This document shows, piece by piece, positions 1-10,698 of a stretch of DNA of 64,000 nucleotides. Position 1 is the stretch's first letter. Every line of letters starts with the position of its first letter. The stretch covers positions 389,161 through 453,160 of the forward strand of contig MU863883.1 in assembly GCA_033296885.1 (NCBI GenBank). Reading direction: 5' to 3'. The translations under genes and the position numbers were made by a program. The notes below the pieces were generated by a model. The model saw only the letters and a list, made by a program, of their open reading frames with translations, ran no database searches and was not told the origin of the DNA. Origin of the DNA: Triangularia verruculosa. Taxonomy: Eukaryota; Ascomycota; Sordariomycetes; Sordariales; Podosporaceae.

Positions 1-1156
1 CTGACAGTCCAGACTGTGGGGCCGGACGAGTCAATGTCACTGACTGTGCGGTCAATCTTGAAGTTGATGAGCTCTAGAAGATTCTGGTGATGCATTTTCT
101 TCAGTGATTCTAGCAGGGATTCCAAAGCCTGCAGTTGCTTCTTGAACTGGACCGAGTCCTTGCCATGCGACTTGATATCAACTTGCTTGAGTGCAAGACT
201 TGGACGAACATTTCTCGCAGACAAGACTGGCTTGACCTTGTACACCGTCGTGACCGGTCCCTCACGCCAAATCGTCTTGCCAATGACGGTTTGAAAGTAA
301 TGGTGGTCGCCGGTGTCATCAGTAAGCTTGCATGGCTGGTCAAACACGACGGCGACATCAGTCTCGGCGGGGTCCTCCTGCACTCGGTTTGGCGACATGT
401 TATGGCTCCTGTTCTTCTTCCTTGACTCCTTCAACTTGTTTCGTTGACGTTTGAGCTCCTCTTGGACCATGTCACCGAGGACCCGTTCTTCTTCCATGGT
501 TTCCTCCAGCTTCTTTTGTTCCTGTTGCTCCTTCTCATTCTGAGCAAGCTTTGCCAGCTCCGCTTCGTGGGCCGCCCTCTCTTCTTCCAGAGAAGGTAAC
601 TCCAGACCCTGAGCTTTCTTCATGGCTGCCTCATCAAGTATTTCACGAATGCCTTCTACCAGGCGGTCAATCATCACCTCTTCCTCCTGGGCCCACATCT
701 TTGGTTGTGTTTCCACAAACTTCTGGATTTTGAATCTTGTTGATTCGCGAAGATGTCCATCATTTTTGACGGCCAATAACGGTGGCGACTTGGGATATGT
801 AGCGACAAGAATGACAGAAAGCGTCACGGAGAAATTGTCATCAGCCCAGGCTTTGATTTTTATATCAAACGCTGGTTCCATTTTCTTGAGACGGTTAGTT
901 ACATGACACCCACGCATACGTATCAGACTTTGAGAAGAAGAGTTCACACCTTCCATGCACCGTGAGGTCCTGCGTGCTGGATGAAATCCTCGCCATAGAT
1001 GGCCTCCAGAGCGATCACTTCATCGGCTTGCTTCTCTTGATATTGCGTCTTGGCCGCTGGTTGACCGGCACCGAGACCCTTGAGTCCAGGAAAACTTTCG
1101 GTTCCATTCTTCTTGTTTTGAGGAGGGGCCTTCTTTTGAGTGCCCTTTCCTGCCAT
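1..1156 (-). CDS. cpc-3: Gcn2-type eIF2alpha kinase, N-terminal part (runs off window)
   Basis: This is the amino-terminal part of the kinase that phosphorylates eIF2alpha when uncharged tRNA accumulates, the sensor of general amino-acid control. Exons read complement(<1..884, 950..1156). The 65 nt intron has donor GTGTGA and an ACTAAC branch just before its AG, and joins in phase 0. The first 69 residues give a basic start and then QADEVIALEAIYGEDF, the hallmark opening of the RWD domain that binds Gcn1. Exon 2 continues the RWD domain (ATYPKSPPLL) to about residue 150. A highly charged Glu/Lys linker follows, then the start of the degenerate pseudokinase domain. The active kinase, HisRS-like and C-terminal domains lie beyond the left edge. 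The start is the ATG at 1156, the only one that gives the conserved N-terminus. The gene is divergent from the cut12-like gene. Confidence 0.93.
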
Positions 1157-1845
1157 AACGAATTGGTGGTGACAGCGATGACTCGGTGTGAGATGGGAGT
1201 GAGGTGAGAGGGTAGGTGACTAATAAGTGAGCGAGTGGGTGAGCGTGGGTTGGGTACTGGTGGTGTTGGAAATTGAATAAGATTCACTCAGTCAAGTCCT
1301 GAAAGATAAGACTGCACAGCCAGATTTGGCTGTGAGACTTTTTAATGAGTAGAGTCCATCCTCGAAACAGTTCAGATGGAGCAAGGTATAAGAACGTGAA
1401 GTGAAGGGTAGGTAGAAGGTGACTGATAGTGGTTGGCGGGGTCTTTGCACTGTTCAGATGCCCCAATGGTCACTGATGAGCTGGGATGGAATTGGAGACA
1501 ATCATACCTGGTCCCACCTTTCAGCTTCACAGTGGAGTTGAGCTCTTGGCACGAAGCTTCGAACAGCCCCGCCAACCCCACTTCAACGCCCGGGACGCGC
1601 TGCGGCTGGCGGGACGCGGTTGGACCCTTGTTAATACCATGACTTGGCGCTGGCAACGATTCCCGTCTCTTCTGGTTCCGGCAGTCAAGTAAACACAACC
1701 ACTCGACTGTCGACAGCACACTTTGTGTGGCAACCCCCACGACCCCTCACAACGAGCAATTGAATTGGCGATTGACTCGGATAGTATCGATTGAGGAATT
1801 GAAAGAGGCTTAACGTAGTTGCGCGATCACGGCGCCCGAGTCACC
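1157..1845. promoter_or_regulatory. Divergent intergenic promoter region gcn2/cut12-like
   Basis: These 689 bases separate two divergent start codons. The stretch near 1180-1260 is rich in GTGAG/TGAGTG repeats on the + strand. No coding exon or RNA gene was recognised. The reading frame of the downstream gene is open to a TTG at 1819, but the ATG at 1846 is the credible start. Confidence 0.5.
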
Positions 1846-4161
1846 ATGATCAGCTGGGCGCTCAAGCGCAACAACAAGGACGCCGACACCGCGCGCGACG
1901 CGACCGGTGGGGGTACGAGATCCCACTCCCGCAGAACCTCAAGAAAGCTTTCAGGACATCAAACTCAGACAAGTACAGATGATACAACCCAACTCGATAT
2001 GCCCGACACCCCAGCGCCGGTTTTTGCTGTGCGCGCACTCAAAACAGCCATCTTTGGAACCCCCGCAGCCCGCGCCGACCGCCGAGCCTCGAGATTGACG
2101 GCAACAAACAACAAATCCGCCCCCGCCAAACCCGATGCGACCGCTGTTCCCGACAAGTCACCCGCGAAGCCACCTGGCATTCTTCTTACCCCAGGCACTG
2201 GTACTACCCGTCGGAAACGTGTGTCGTTTGGCCATGACGTCAAGCAGGGCTCCGGGGGTCCAGCCAGAACGAGTACCAGTGGCCTGCCTGACGATACACC
2301 CATTCCGAAAACGAAGACGAAACTCCAGCAGACTTTGGAGAACGCCCGGCGTCACAAAGCTGACGAGAACACCACCGAAGTCAGGGACTTCGCCGCTCAG
2401 GACACAGAGCAGGAGGGTGCTTGGGAGGAGGTCGATGACGATTATGATGAATCTGACTATGAGGCCGACATCACCACCGACCTGAACGAGCCTCATTCTA
2501 GGTCTGGCCAGTACTGGAAGTCTTACTTTGAAACCTACCATGCCGATGCAAAGGCCGAGATGGAGAAATTGGTTAAGTACAAGCAGCTCGCAAAGTCTTA
2601 TGCCAAGATGAAGGACACGGAGGCCGACGAGCTCAAGCAGAAACTCAGGGAGGAACAAGAAAAGGTGCAACAGATGGAAGAGAAGCTCGCCGAGATGAGC
2701 AGACAGGTCGCCGCCAAGACTCAAAGGAACGGAGGGCAAGCTGACATGCAGCTGGTGGAGGAGTTGAACAGGCAAACGGCACTTGCAAGAGAATACAAAA
2801 TGCAGGTTGAAGAGCTGGAAGAATTGCTCCATGAAGATATGGATGAGGAAGAACCTAAAGGTTCTCGAGAGCGTCGTGTTGCTTCTCCACGAACCCACCG
2901 AACCCTTATGGAGGCGCAGCGAGAGCTGAGAAAGGCCAGGTCACAGCTACGAGAGATGGACAGCTTGCGAGAAGAGCGGGATAGACTGCGCTCCGACCTC
3001 AAGTTTGCCGAGCAGAGGTCTACTAAGCTTGCCGATGAGAACAAGAAGCTATCTGGGGAGTTGTCTAAGAGCAGCACCAAGATCCAAGACCTGGAGAAGA
3101 ATCTCACCGAATCAAAGGCGTCCTATGATAAGTTGAAGGAAGATGCCAAGAATCGCTACAAGGAGGCCAGAGAGGTGCTGGAAACCAAGAATAAGAAGAT
3201 TTCCGAGCTTCAAGATGAAGTTTCCTCGCTCAGGAAAGAAGCTGTCGAGACCAAAAGAGCCACCCGTACCACTCGGGGCTTGAGTCTTGACGAAAAGTCC
3301 AAACCCAGGGCCGATCGTCCAGCAGCAGCGCTCAAATCACTTGAAACAGCAGAGGAAGATCATACCCGTCTTCTTCGAGAACTGAAGGAACTGAAGAGAG
3401 CAAGCCTTCAGACAGCAACAACCGCAGCGAGGGACAAACGCCCCAGCGTTGACGGCTATAAATACAGCTCCACAGCCGATGACCTTCAAACTCTCGCCAC
3501 GTCCCGCGCCCTCCGCGATAGAATCGAGACAGAATTTGGCGTTGGCAGAAAGTCCCAGCCTACTCTCCCAGCCACCACCTCCACAATTTTGATTGACCGC
3601 GCCAACCTCCCGGACAGTCCTTCTCCAAGCGGCCGCTCTGTCCCCTCATCAAAGGAGGACCTCATCTCCCGGACTTCCAGCCGAGGTTCAAGCCGACCAA
3701 GGACCTCCCGTATCAGCATATCGAGAGAAAATCTCAGAAGCAAAAGTAGCAACGAGAGCGAGAGGGGGACAGAAAAGGAGAAGCGCGTCACCAATGGGAG
3801 CACAGCTTCGCTCTCGCAGCCGAGAAGAAAACTACCCCCACCAACACCAGCCGTGATAGCCCGATCTCTACCAGCCTTTGACATGGATGACGAGTTCACT
3901 CAGGAACCAGAGATCGGCGGGATTGATCTTGTACAGGGGAAGTTTGCTCGGCTAGGCGGTGGAGGGGGGAACCAGAATCCAAACAGTAGCGCTGTTTGGA
4001 GCACCATGAACGCGTCACAACTGGCGATGCCGGCGGACAGAAAGGCTGCGGCCATCGCCCGGTTGCAGAGGAAGAAGGCTGCGAGGCAGCAGCAGGAAAG
4101 GAATGGGACTGGGCTTGATCGAACCGGGACCAGGAACAAGGAGAATCTGAGGCCTTACTAG
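1846..4161 (+). CDS. Cut12-like spindle pole body-associated protein
   Basis: A single-exon gene of 771 codons. In fission yeast Cut12 sits at the spindle pole body, docks protein phosphatase 1 and promotes bipolar spindle formation. The start chosen is ATG 1846 in the context CACCATG, giving MISWALKRNN; the frame continues upstream only to a TTG. Residues 111-131 carry a conserved motif that opens GILLTPGTG and contains KRVSFGHD, whose RVSF (125-128) fits the RVxF PP1-docking consensus. An acidic patch follows near 190-210, then a long coiled coil (about 215-500, dense in Glu, Lys, Gln and Leu), and then a Ser/Thr/Arg-rich, probably phosphorylated region. The last residues contain NKEN, a possible KEN degron. 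The Cut12 call rests on the N-terminal motif plus the coiled coil and comes from memory of the family, not from an alignment. The gene is cytoplasmic/nuclear-envelope associated by inference. Confidence 0.8.
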   Translation: MISWALKRNNKDADTARDATGGGTRSHSRRTSRKLSGHQTQTSTDDTTQLDMPDTPAPVFAVRALKTAIFGTPAARADRRASRLTATNNKSAPAKPDATAVPDKSPAKPPGILLTPGTGTTRRKRVSFGHDVKQGSGGPARTSTSGLPDDTPIPKTKTKLQQTLENARRHKADENTTEVRDFAAQDTEQEGAWEEVDDDYDESDYEADITTDLNEPHSRSGQYWKSYFETYHADAKAEMEKLVKYKQLAKSYAKMKDTEADELKQKLREEQEKVQQMEEKLAEMSRQVAAKTQRNGGQADMQLVEELNRQTALAREYKMQVEELEELLHEDMDEEEPKGSRERRVASPRTHRTLMEAQRELRKARSQLREMDSLREERDRLRSDLKFAEQRSTKLADENKKLSGELSKSSTKIQDLEKNLTESKASYDKLKEDAKNRYKEAREVLETKNKKISELQDEVSSLRKEAVETKRATRTTRGLSLDEKSKPRADRPAAALKSLETAEEDHTRLLRELKELKRASLQTATTAARDKRPSVDGYKYSSTADDLQTLATSRALRDRIETEFGVGRKSQPTLPATTSTILIDRANLPDSPSPSGRSVPSSKEDLISRTSSRGSSRPRTSRISISRENLRSKSSNESERGTEKEKRVTNGSTASLSQPRRKLPPPTPAVIARSLPAFDMDDEFTQEPEIGGIDLVQGKFARLGGGGGNQNPNSSAVWSTMNASQLAMPADRKAAAIARLQRKKAARQQQERNGTGLDRTGTRNKENLRPY

Positions 4162-4556
4162 GGAGGACGATGAATATTGGTTCTTGTTGGTACAAGGATA
4201 TGGGAAAGGGAACTCTATTACATTGTTTACTTGAGCAACAGCGTAGATGGGCATCATGGAACGGAAATAACGGGCCGGGCTGATATACCGGACGAGCATG
4301 GCGGCGGTGTTTTTAGGAGAGACATATTACTTGCATACAGGTTCAAAAATAACAACCGCTGGCTATGTTGTTATGTTTTTGTTTTTTGCTTTTTTTTATT
4401 CATGATATGGATTGCCCTTGTTATTTTAAGGTTGGGAAACTTGAAGGTTGCGATTGAGTGATAACGGATCTCATTAGCTAAGGAGACGAGTGGCTCTTAT
4501 CAGCGACTGACTTCACATACATCCTTTCACGTGAACTTTTGAGTTTGCCCTCAACT
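4162..4556. other. Intergenic, cut12-like 3' end to ureF 5' end
   Basis: About 395 bases, T-rich near 4370-4400, probably the 3' UTR and a short promoter. A CACGTG E-box-like hexamer lies just upstream of the ureF start (about 4529-4534). No gene seen. Confidence 0.4.
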
Positions 4557-5575
4557 ATGCATCAAAATAACCGGCCTAAGAGTGTCAAAATGACAATTGA
4601 TTCAATCCAGGACCAGGTATTTTCCCATCCTAAGTCAGAAACTGACCTCGAAAATGAGATTGCGGAGTTGGAACGCAAGCTCGCCACAGCCAAAGCCAAG
4701 CTATCCCCTCACAACCCCCTCCGATGTCGGCAACCACCAAAAGATGCATCACCCGAACAACCACTGTCAACACCCAGTCCGTTCCACCCCCCTTTTTACC
4801 CCTTTTCTATCTTCACTAACAAGATGAACCAGATCTATCCCACCACTACCACCTCCTCCTCTCCGACTCCGCCCTTCCCCTAGGCAGCTTCGCCTTTTCC
4901 TCCGGCCTAGAATCCTACCTCGCCCACGGCCACAAATCCGACCCTTACCACCCCCACACCTCCTTCGCCGCCTTCCTCCCCTTGTCCATCTCCTCCTACG
5001 CCTCCACCACCCTCCCCTTCGTCCTCTCCGCCCACCGCGACCCATCCCTGTCCAATCTAGTCTCCCTCGACGACACCCAAGACGCCAGCATCATCTGCAC
5101 CGTCGGCCGCCGCGCCTCCATCGCCCAGGGCCGCGCCCTGCTCGGCATCTGGGAGCGCTCCTTTTCCCTCACTTTCCCGTCATCGCCGCGACAGCCTGCC
5201 GCCGTTGGCGACCTCAAAGAATTCGCCAGGTTGGTCAAGAGGTCGTCGTCAAAGGAAATACCCGATGCGTCCGCCCACTTGGCGCCGCTCTTTGGAGCGG
5301 TATGCTCGGTCGTAGGACTAACGCTGCAGCAGACGGCGTATATGTTTCTGTTTGGGCACGTCAAGGCGCTGGTGTCGGCGGCGGTGAGGGCGGGCATGTT
5401 TGGACCGTATCAGGCGCAAAAGGTGCTCGCGGGGGCGACGGTGCAGGAGTTGATCACGGAGATGATCAAGCGGGAGTGGGACACGGTGGTGGAAAATGCA
5501 GGGCAGAATGTGCCGGTTATGGATCTGTGGTTCGGGAGGCATGAGGTGTTGTATTCAAGGATATTTAATAGCTGA
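4557..5575 (+). CDS. Urease accessory protein UreF
   Basis: UreF works with UreD and UreG to load nickel into apo-urease in the cytosol. There are two exons. Exon 2 starts at 4833 (acceptor CCAG, branch CACTAAC 12 bases earlier) and runs to 5575. It opens HHYHLLLLSDSALPLGSFAF, the signature UreF segment, followed by a helical C-terminal half that includes TLQQTAYMFLFGHVKALVSA. Exon 1 starts at ATG 4557 (or ATG 4590) and carries the coiled-coil-like LENEIAELERKLATAKAKL. The exon 1 donor is ambiguous: GTCGGC at 4726 (303 aa) or GTCCGT at 4777 (320 aa) both preserve the frame. A second acceptor at 4823 lies 9 bases upstream in the same frame. The total length fits fungal UreF. The gene is convergent with cwc2, whose stop is 100 bases away. 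Confidence 0.9.
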
Positions 5576-5675
5576 GCCTGCGAGTGTGGTATCTTTTGTA
5601 ATGTGTACTGAAATGTTGATGTACGATATGCAAGCCAATAGCAAACGCTGTACATGTACTTCAATAAAATGTGAT

Positions 5676-6893
5676 CTAATCCGAGTCGCTGTCATATGCT
5701 ACCAGTGGCCCCGCAGCCGCCTTGGGTGCTGGTTTCGAAGCAACAGCTACCCGGGCCCCCTGAAGCGCAGCAAGCGTACTGCTTGATAATATACCCCCTT
5801 TCTGTTCCTCCTCCTGCTGCTGTGGTTGCTGATCGTATTGCTGTTCTTGAAGCATCTCCTGTTCTGCAGCCTCCAACATCAGCCTCTGCTCATGCTCCAG
5901 CTCGAACCCTTCCCTCCCCCTTGGGTTCACAGCATTCGGTCCCCGTGCAAAATGCACCTCATCTGGCGCCTCATACCCCTCTAGCCCGTACCCGCTCTCG
6001 ATTTTCCTCCTCTTTCTCGCCTCTGGATCCTTCCCTTCGATCTCAGCCACGAACTCGGCGGGCAAAGCCTTTCGAATAGCCTCGGCGGCCTGTTCTTCGA
6101 TCCTCCTCGCCTCTCGCTTCTGAGCCATTGGGTTTGGGTCCGGCAAGGACCACCTCAAATTCAGAATCTCGTTGCCCTCCAGTGACTGCCATGCCATAGC
6201 CTCCTTTGCGAATTCGGCGTTCGCCAGATCGCGGTAGGTGACGAATGCAATGCCCCTATTGGAGAGGACTCTTATTCTTTCGATCGGCCCCCATTCAGCG
6301 AAATGACGGGCGACAATCTCCTCAATGTCATCGGACACATGAATTCTTCCAACATAAATCGTGCGATTCTGGCGACTGAAAGACCCAACACCGCCCATAT
6401 CATCGCGATAGTCGGAGAACTTGTCGCGGCCGAAACAGTCGACGTTTTGCGGGAAAATATCGTAGGTACCGGGGAGGCGGTGGAGGTAGTCGCAGTCTTG
6501 GCCTTTGTGACAGACACCTCGAGCGAAGTACAGGCAGAAGAAAGCGCCTGGGTGGCCGTCGGCCTTGGTGTAGCCGGAGTCGAGAGCAATGTTGCATCTT
6601 CCCTTGGCATGAGTTTGGCTCATGGCCGAGTCCTCCTTGTCGCCGCCCGCCCATTTGTTGTACCAAATGTTGAATGTTGTTCCGGTCTGCGCTGGGGGCT
6701 CAGATTTGACGGTGGCTGGGTCGACTTGAGCACGCGCTGGCCTCTTCTTGCGGCGGATGATCTTTTTGACTTTCTTCTCGGCAGGCGCGGCGACCTCGGT
6801 ATTGTTATTAGTGGTGGTGAGGGCGAGGGTGTCTTCGGAGGCCATGTCGGGGAGGTCGACAGCCGTATCTGGCTTGTCGATGACTTCAGCCAT
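5676..6893 (-). CDS. cwc2: Pre-mRNA-splicing factor Cwc2
   Basis: An intronless gene of 405 codons. Cwc2 belongs to the NineTeen complex and contacts the U6 internal stem-loop and the pre-mRNA near the 5' splice site, helping to form the spliceosome's catalytic centre. The sequence shows a lysine-rich N-terminus (41-55), then the Torus element NIWYNKWAGG around residue 75-84, a CCCH zinc finger (C120, C128, C134, H138) and an RRM with RNP2 IYVGRI (179-184) and RNP1 RGIAFVTY (213-220). The C-terminus is Gln-rich and ends in an Asp/Ser patch. The length matches fungal Cwc2 proteins. The start ATG at 6893 is the only one upstream of the conserved core. The gene is divergent from rbg1. Confidence 0.96.
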   Translation of the reverse strand: MAEVIDKPDTAVDLPDMASEDTLALTTTNNNTEVAAPAEKKVKKIIRRKKRPARAQVDPATVKSEPPAQTGTTFNIWYNKWAGGDKEDSAMSQTHAKGRCNIALDSGYTKADGHPGAFFCLYFARGVCHKGQDCDYLHRLPGTYDIFPQNVDCFGRDKFSDYRDDMGGVGSFSRQNRTIYVGRIHVSDDIEEIVARHFAEWGPIERIRVLSNRGIAFVTYRDLANAEFAKEAMAWQSLEGNEILNLRWSLPDPNPMAQKREARRIEEQAAEAIRKALPAEFVAEIEGKDPEARKRRKIESGYGLEGYEAPDEVHFARGPNAVNPRGREGFELEHEQRLMLEAAEQEMLQEQQYDQQPQQQEEEQKGGILSSSTLAALQGARVAVASKPAPKAAAGPLVAYDSDSD

Positions 6894-7389
6894 ATTTGCG
6901 ATTTGAATTATGATGCTGGGGGAGATGGTGCTGTAATGCGGTGTATAAAACTTCGTATAGCTTCAAATAAACCAGGCGACTGGCGGTGTGAAGTTGTTGC
7001 GCCTGCGGCGATGAATGCGATGGCTGGATCTTTGGTTGTAGCTTTTCGAAAGTTGTGATGTGATGAAATGCGCGAATCCAAGTTGAGTTGGCAACGCGCC
7101 GAAAATTGACAAGCTTCCCGGTACCTTGCTGACCCACCCGGCCCACAGACAGTCCAAGGTACGCTAGTCAAAGCAGGCAGGCGGTGAGGTTTTCAGCGTG
7201 CCACTCTTGCCCCTCCTGCCCCTCAGAAATTCTGCCACTCTCTGAACGTGGGGTCAGTCTTGTCTGTCTTGAACGGTGGTTACCGGATCAGTAGACGATT
7301 GTGGTGCTTGTCGCGATTCCCGATTTTATACCACTTACTTTTGGGAGGAGAACAGAGGAGGCCCTGTTGGAGGTCTCATATCAGTCAAG
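6894..7389. promoter_or_regulatory. Divergent promoter region cwc2/rbg1
   Basis: These 496 bases lie between two divergent start codons. The half near rbg1 is rich in CCCCTCC/CTGCC tracts on the + strand (about 7200-7240). No coding exon, tRNA or repeat was seen. Confidence 0.4.
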
Positions 7390-8834
7390 ATGGTGAACAT
7401 TACGGAAAAGATCAAGGAGTTAGTTATCTCAATTTGACCCTGTTCATCCAGTTATTTGATGAGCACAGACAGGCTGACGGGGTGGAATCGTGAAATAAAC
7501 CAGGATTGAGGAGGAGATGAGAAAGACCCAAAGTTTGTACCAACCCGTCCAACCAATACAGTGTTACGGTGACTAACATATATCTCAGAAAACAAGGCTA
7601 CTGGTAATTACATACTTCACCTGTGATGAGACTGGAGATCCCGTATCTAACAACTCACCTTAGAATATCACTTGGGTCTCTTGAAGGGGTAAGTGAGTGG
7701 CCCTGCCCTCTCAACCACCTATCACTTACTTACACCCTCACATAGTAAACTCGCACGTCTCCGCGCACAACTTCTCGAGCCTGGCCCGGGATCCGGCGGT
7801 GGCGGCGGCTCCGGCTTCGATGTCAGCAAATCCGGCGATGCGAGAATAGCCCTCGTCGGCTTTCCCTCCGTCGGTAAATCCACCTTCTTATCCAAAGTAA
7901 CCAAGACCAGATCCGAGGTTGCCGCTTATTCTTTCACAACCCTGACCGCCATCCCCGGTGTGCTTGAATATGGCGGCGCCGAGATCCAGCTGCTCGATCT
8001 CCCCGGTATCATCGAGGGTGCCTCCGAAGGCAAAGGTCGCGGTCGTCAAGTCATCTCCGCCGCCAAAACCAGTGATCTCATCCTGATGGTCCTCGATGCC
8101 ACCAAGAGAGCCGAACAGAGAGCCCTCCTCGAGGCAGAGTTGGAAGCAGTAGGCATCAGGTTAAACCGCGAACCCCCGTGCGTACTTTCCCTTAACCCTC
8201 CCCCCACAACCTTTCCCACCCCCTCAAATATTAACACTGTCCATCAAGAAACATCTACCTCAAGGCCAAAAAAGCCGGCGGCATGAAAATCACCTTCCAA
8301 TCCCCCCCAAAGGGCATCGACGAAAAGATGATCATGAACATCCTCCGCGACTACAAGATCCTCAACTGTGAGGTCCTTGTCCGCGACGAGAACTGCACCG
8401 TCGACGACCTCATCGACGTCATCATGGCCAACCACCGAAAGTACATTAAGTGCCTCTACGTCTACAACAAGATCGATGCCGTGTCTCTCGACTTCCTCGA
8501 CAAGCTCGCCCGCGAGCCCCACACCGTCGTCATGTCGTGCGAGCTCGACCTGGGCATCCAGGACGTGATCGACCGGTGCTGGAAGGAGCTGAACCTGATC
8601 AGGATCTACACCAAGCGCAAGGGCACCGACCCCGACTTCAGCGAGGCCCTGATCGTGAGGAGCAACAGCACCATCGAGGACGTTTGTGATAGGATCCACA
8701 GGACGCTGAAGGATACCTTCAAGTACGCGCTGGTGTGGGGAGCGAGCGCGAGGCACATACCGCAGAGGGTAGGGTTGGGCCACCCGGTTTGTGATGAGGA
8801 TGTGGTGTACATCGTCAGTGGGTGGAAGGCTTAG
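7390..8834 (+). CDS. rbg1: Rbg1/DRG1-family GTPase (developmentally regulated GTP-binding protein)
   Basis: DRG1/Rbg1 is a translation-associated GTPase that acts with a Tma46/DFRP1 partner on stalled ribosomes. Six exons join in frame to 371 aa: 7390..7418, 7504..7532, 7589..7603, 7664..7688, 7746..8177, 8249..8834. The first four exons are only 29, 29, 15 and 25 nt and together encode the N-terminal helix MVNITEKIKEIEEEMRKT and onward to LGLLKG. Then come a Gly-rich loop (48-56), G1 GFPSVGKST (71-79), the switch region YSFTTLTAIPG, G3 DLPGI (117-121), G4 NKID, and a C-terminal TGS domain after TYTKRKG-like IYTKRKGTDPDF. Every junction keeps the frame and recreates the family sequence, so the microexons are well supported. 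The start is the ATG at 7390. Confidence 0.95.
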
Positions 8835-9470
8835 TTTTTCTTTCTTTAGGTGGTTAGCAACAAGAATAAGACCATTTTTTTTAGCGTTGAAATACCGTCT
8901 CAGCAATCCTGATGTAATCTGCCTAAAGATGACTTGCTGCAACTGAGTACCTATCGATGCGGCCGAGAGTGTCAACGGTAATGCTTCCGGTTATTTAGAG
9001 AAAGACAAGACGAGAAACAACAAAAACAGAAGAAAGTATGTGTATAGTGGCAGTGATTTATTGCCTCTCAATTGTGTTTTTTGTACAAAACGGTAATCTG
9101 TCATAGTAATCATTTCCCCAAATAGAACTCCCTTCCCCATTGTCTTTTCCCCTCAGCAACAAAACTGGTGTCCGAAAGCAAGGCAAAGCAAAAAAAAACA
9201 AGCCAACCGTCAACGCCCTTGAGATCTCTTTCCCAATGCCCCATAGACCAAATACCCTTCTCTTCCCTTTCCTTGAGAGTAGTAGTAGTGTGTGTTGGGT
9301 GTATTCTGACAAATAAAAAGAAAAAAAGGTTGTAGTAGCAACGGGTAAAAACAACGGTTGCCAAACAATCGAGGTAGTCTGACAACAAGGAAGAAGTTTG
9401 GTTTGTGTCGAAGAGAAGGAAGAAAAGGAAAAAGGACGGTCGCTGTGTTCATGGGTGGTGACACAGCCTT
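8835..9470. other. Convergent spacer, rbg1 and spo12-like 3' ends
   Basis: 636 bases between two converging genes, with A- and T-rich 3' UTR-like sequence on both strands. No gene, RNA or repeat recognised. Confidence 0.35.
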
Positions 9471-9975
9471 TTAGTTGCCGGCGGCAGGGGGAGCAGCAGG
9501 CTTGGGCTTGCTGCCGAACAAGAGCCCGCCTTGGCCGTCGAGTTTCTTAGACGACGCCTGGGCGAACAGGGACTTGGGTTTGACGCTGTTTGACGCATCG
9601 ATGGTTAGCATTGTGTCCGTCTCGATGGAGGAAGACCGGCGACCTTGTGTCGGTTGGGGGATGACGACTTACTTCTTGCCAACTTGCTTGTTTCGGAAGG
9701 CGCTCAGCTTGGCTGTGCAAGGGGACATGAGGTTGTCCGAAGGGGAGATGTAGGTTTTCCTGTGTTGGATGTGTTAGCGGATTGATAACGACGACAAACA
9801 GAAAGGGAAAAACATACTCCTCCTGCATCTTGCTCTGAAAGACCTGACGGTGGTACTCCATGCTCATAGTATCGGGCTTGACACAGGTCTCAGTCGACGA
9901 AGAGGAATTGTTGTTGTTGTCCTGAGTGGGAAGCGACATGTTGACGTCCTTTGCGGCGAGAACGTTGGCAGACAT
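9471..9975 (-). CDS. Spo12-like small cell-cycle protein
   Basis: A 119-residue protein from three exons, complement(9471..9585, 9673..9759, 9818..9975). The donors are GTATGT and GTAAGT, and the last intron has a GCTAAC branch. The centre reads ISPSDNLMSPCTAKLSAFRN and then KPKSLF, which matches the short motif of the fungal Spo12 family (FEAR-network regulators of Cdc14 release and mitotic exit). The N-terminus is Asn/Ser-rich and the C-terminus is Ala/Pro-rich; both look disordered. SP dipeptides in the motif are candidate Cdk sites. The start ATG at 9975 gives MSANVLAAKD. The family assignment rests on one short motif, so function is inferred. A long 5' leader seems likely, because the next gene upstream ends 724 bases away. 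Confidence 0.72.
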
Positions 9976-10698
9976 TGTTTTTATGTTGGTTTTTTCTTGC
10001 CGGCTGTCAAGAGGGGTATGGATGGGTGTGGGTATGGTGATTGTTTTGGTCGCACAAGAGGTTGGTCTGGGTCTGCTCGGTTGGGTAAGCAACGGAACGG
10101 ACGGTTCGGCTGGCTACTGGAATGAAGGAAGGGAAATCGACGAATCGACTTTGTCCAAGCAATGCGAGCTGAAGGTTGCGCAAGACGGAAGTGCCAAAAA
10201 AGCAGGATTTTGTCTGTGGCAGGGTAGCAAAGATGTGGTGCGGTAACCAGAGGTGACGACGGCAGAATTGGTTTGCTGAGCGGTTGGTCGACTTAAATTG
10301 GCTGCAGAACTGGGGCGGAAGTGAATGCTGGGGGGTTGTGGGCTGAGAATGGGAGCAAGTGAGGAAGAGTGTGTGCAGGAAATAGGCAGAAAAAAAAACA
10401 ACAGACTGCCGTTTTGGGTAGCGACGACCGGGCAACGGAGCATCATCGCACAGACCCCACAACAATCCAAGCCCCTGCCCCTGGCCGGGATTCCATGGGA
10501 AGAGGCATCCAGACAAGAGTCATGCCGCTCGGCGCCTGTGATCATGCCAAACACCCATTGGTTACAGCGAGAAATCAAAAGTCACTGACAAATCCCATTC
10601 ATACAGTGGAGCAAAAGATACAAGCATTGATAATGTATTCCCTGATACTACCCAAAATACTCGCCTGAATTCAAAAGAACAGTAATTTGACATGAAAA
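9976..10698. promoter_or_regulatory. Upstream region of the spo12-like gene
   Basis: 723 bases between the spo12-like start and the 3' end of the acyl-CoA dehydrogenase, both on the minus strand. It probably holds the promoter and leader of the small gene. No coding exon seen. Confidence 0.35.

Noticed and set aside
1819..1845. Upstream extension of the Cut12-like frame to TTG 1819
   Set aside because: Non-ATG start; the ATG at 1846 has a good CACC context and a family-like N-terminus.
8244..8975. Antisense 243-codon frame over the rbg1 last exon
   Set aside because: The sense strand encodes an unmistakable DRG GTPase with TGS domain.
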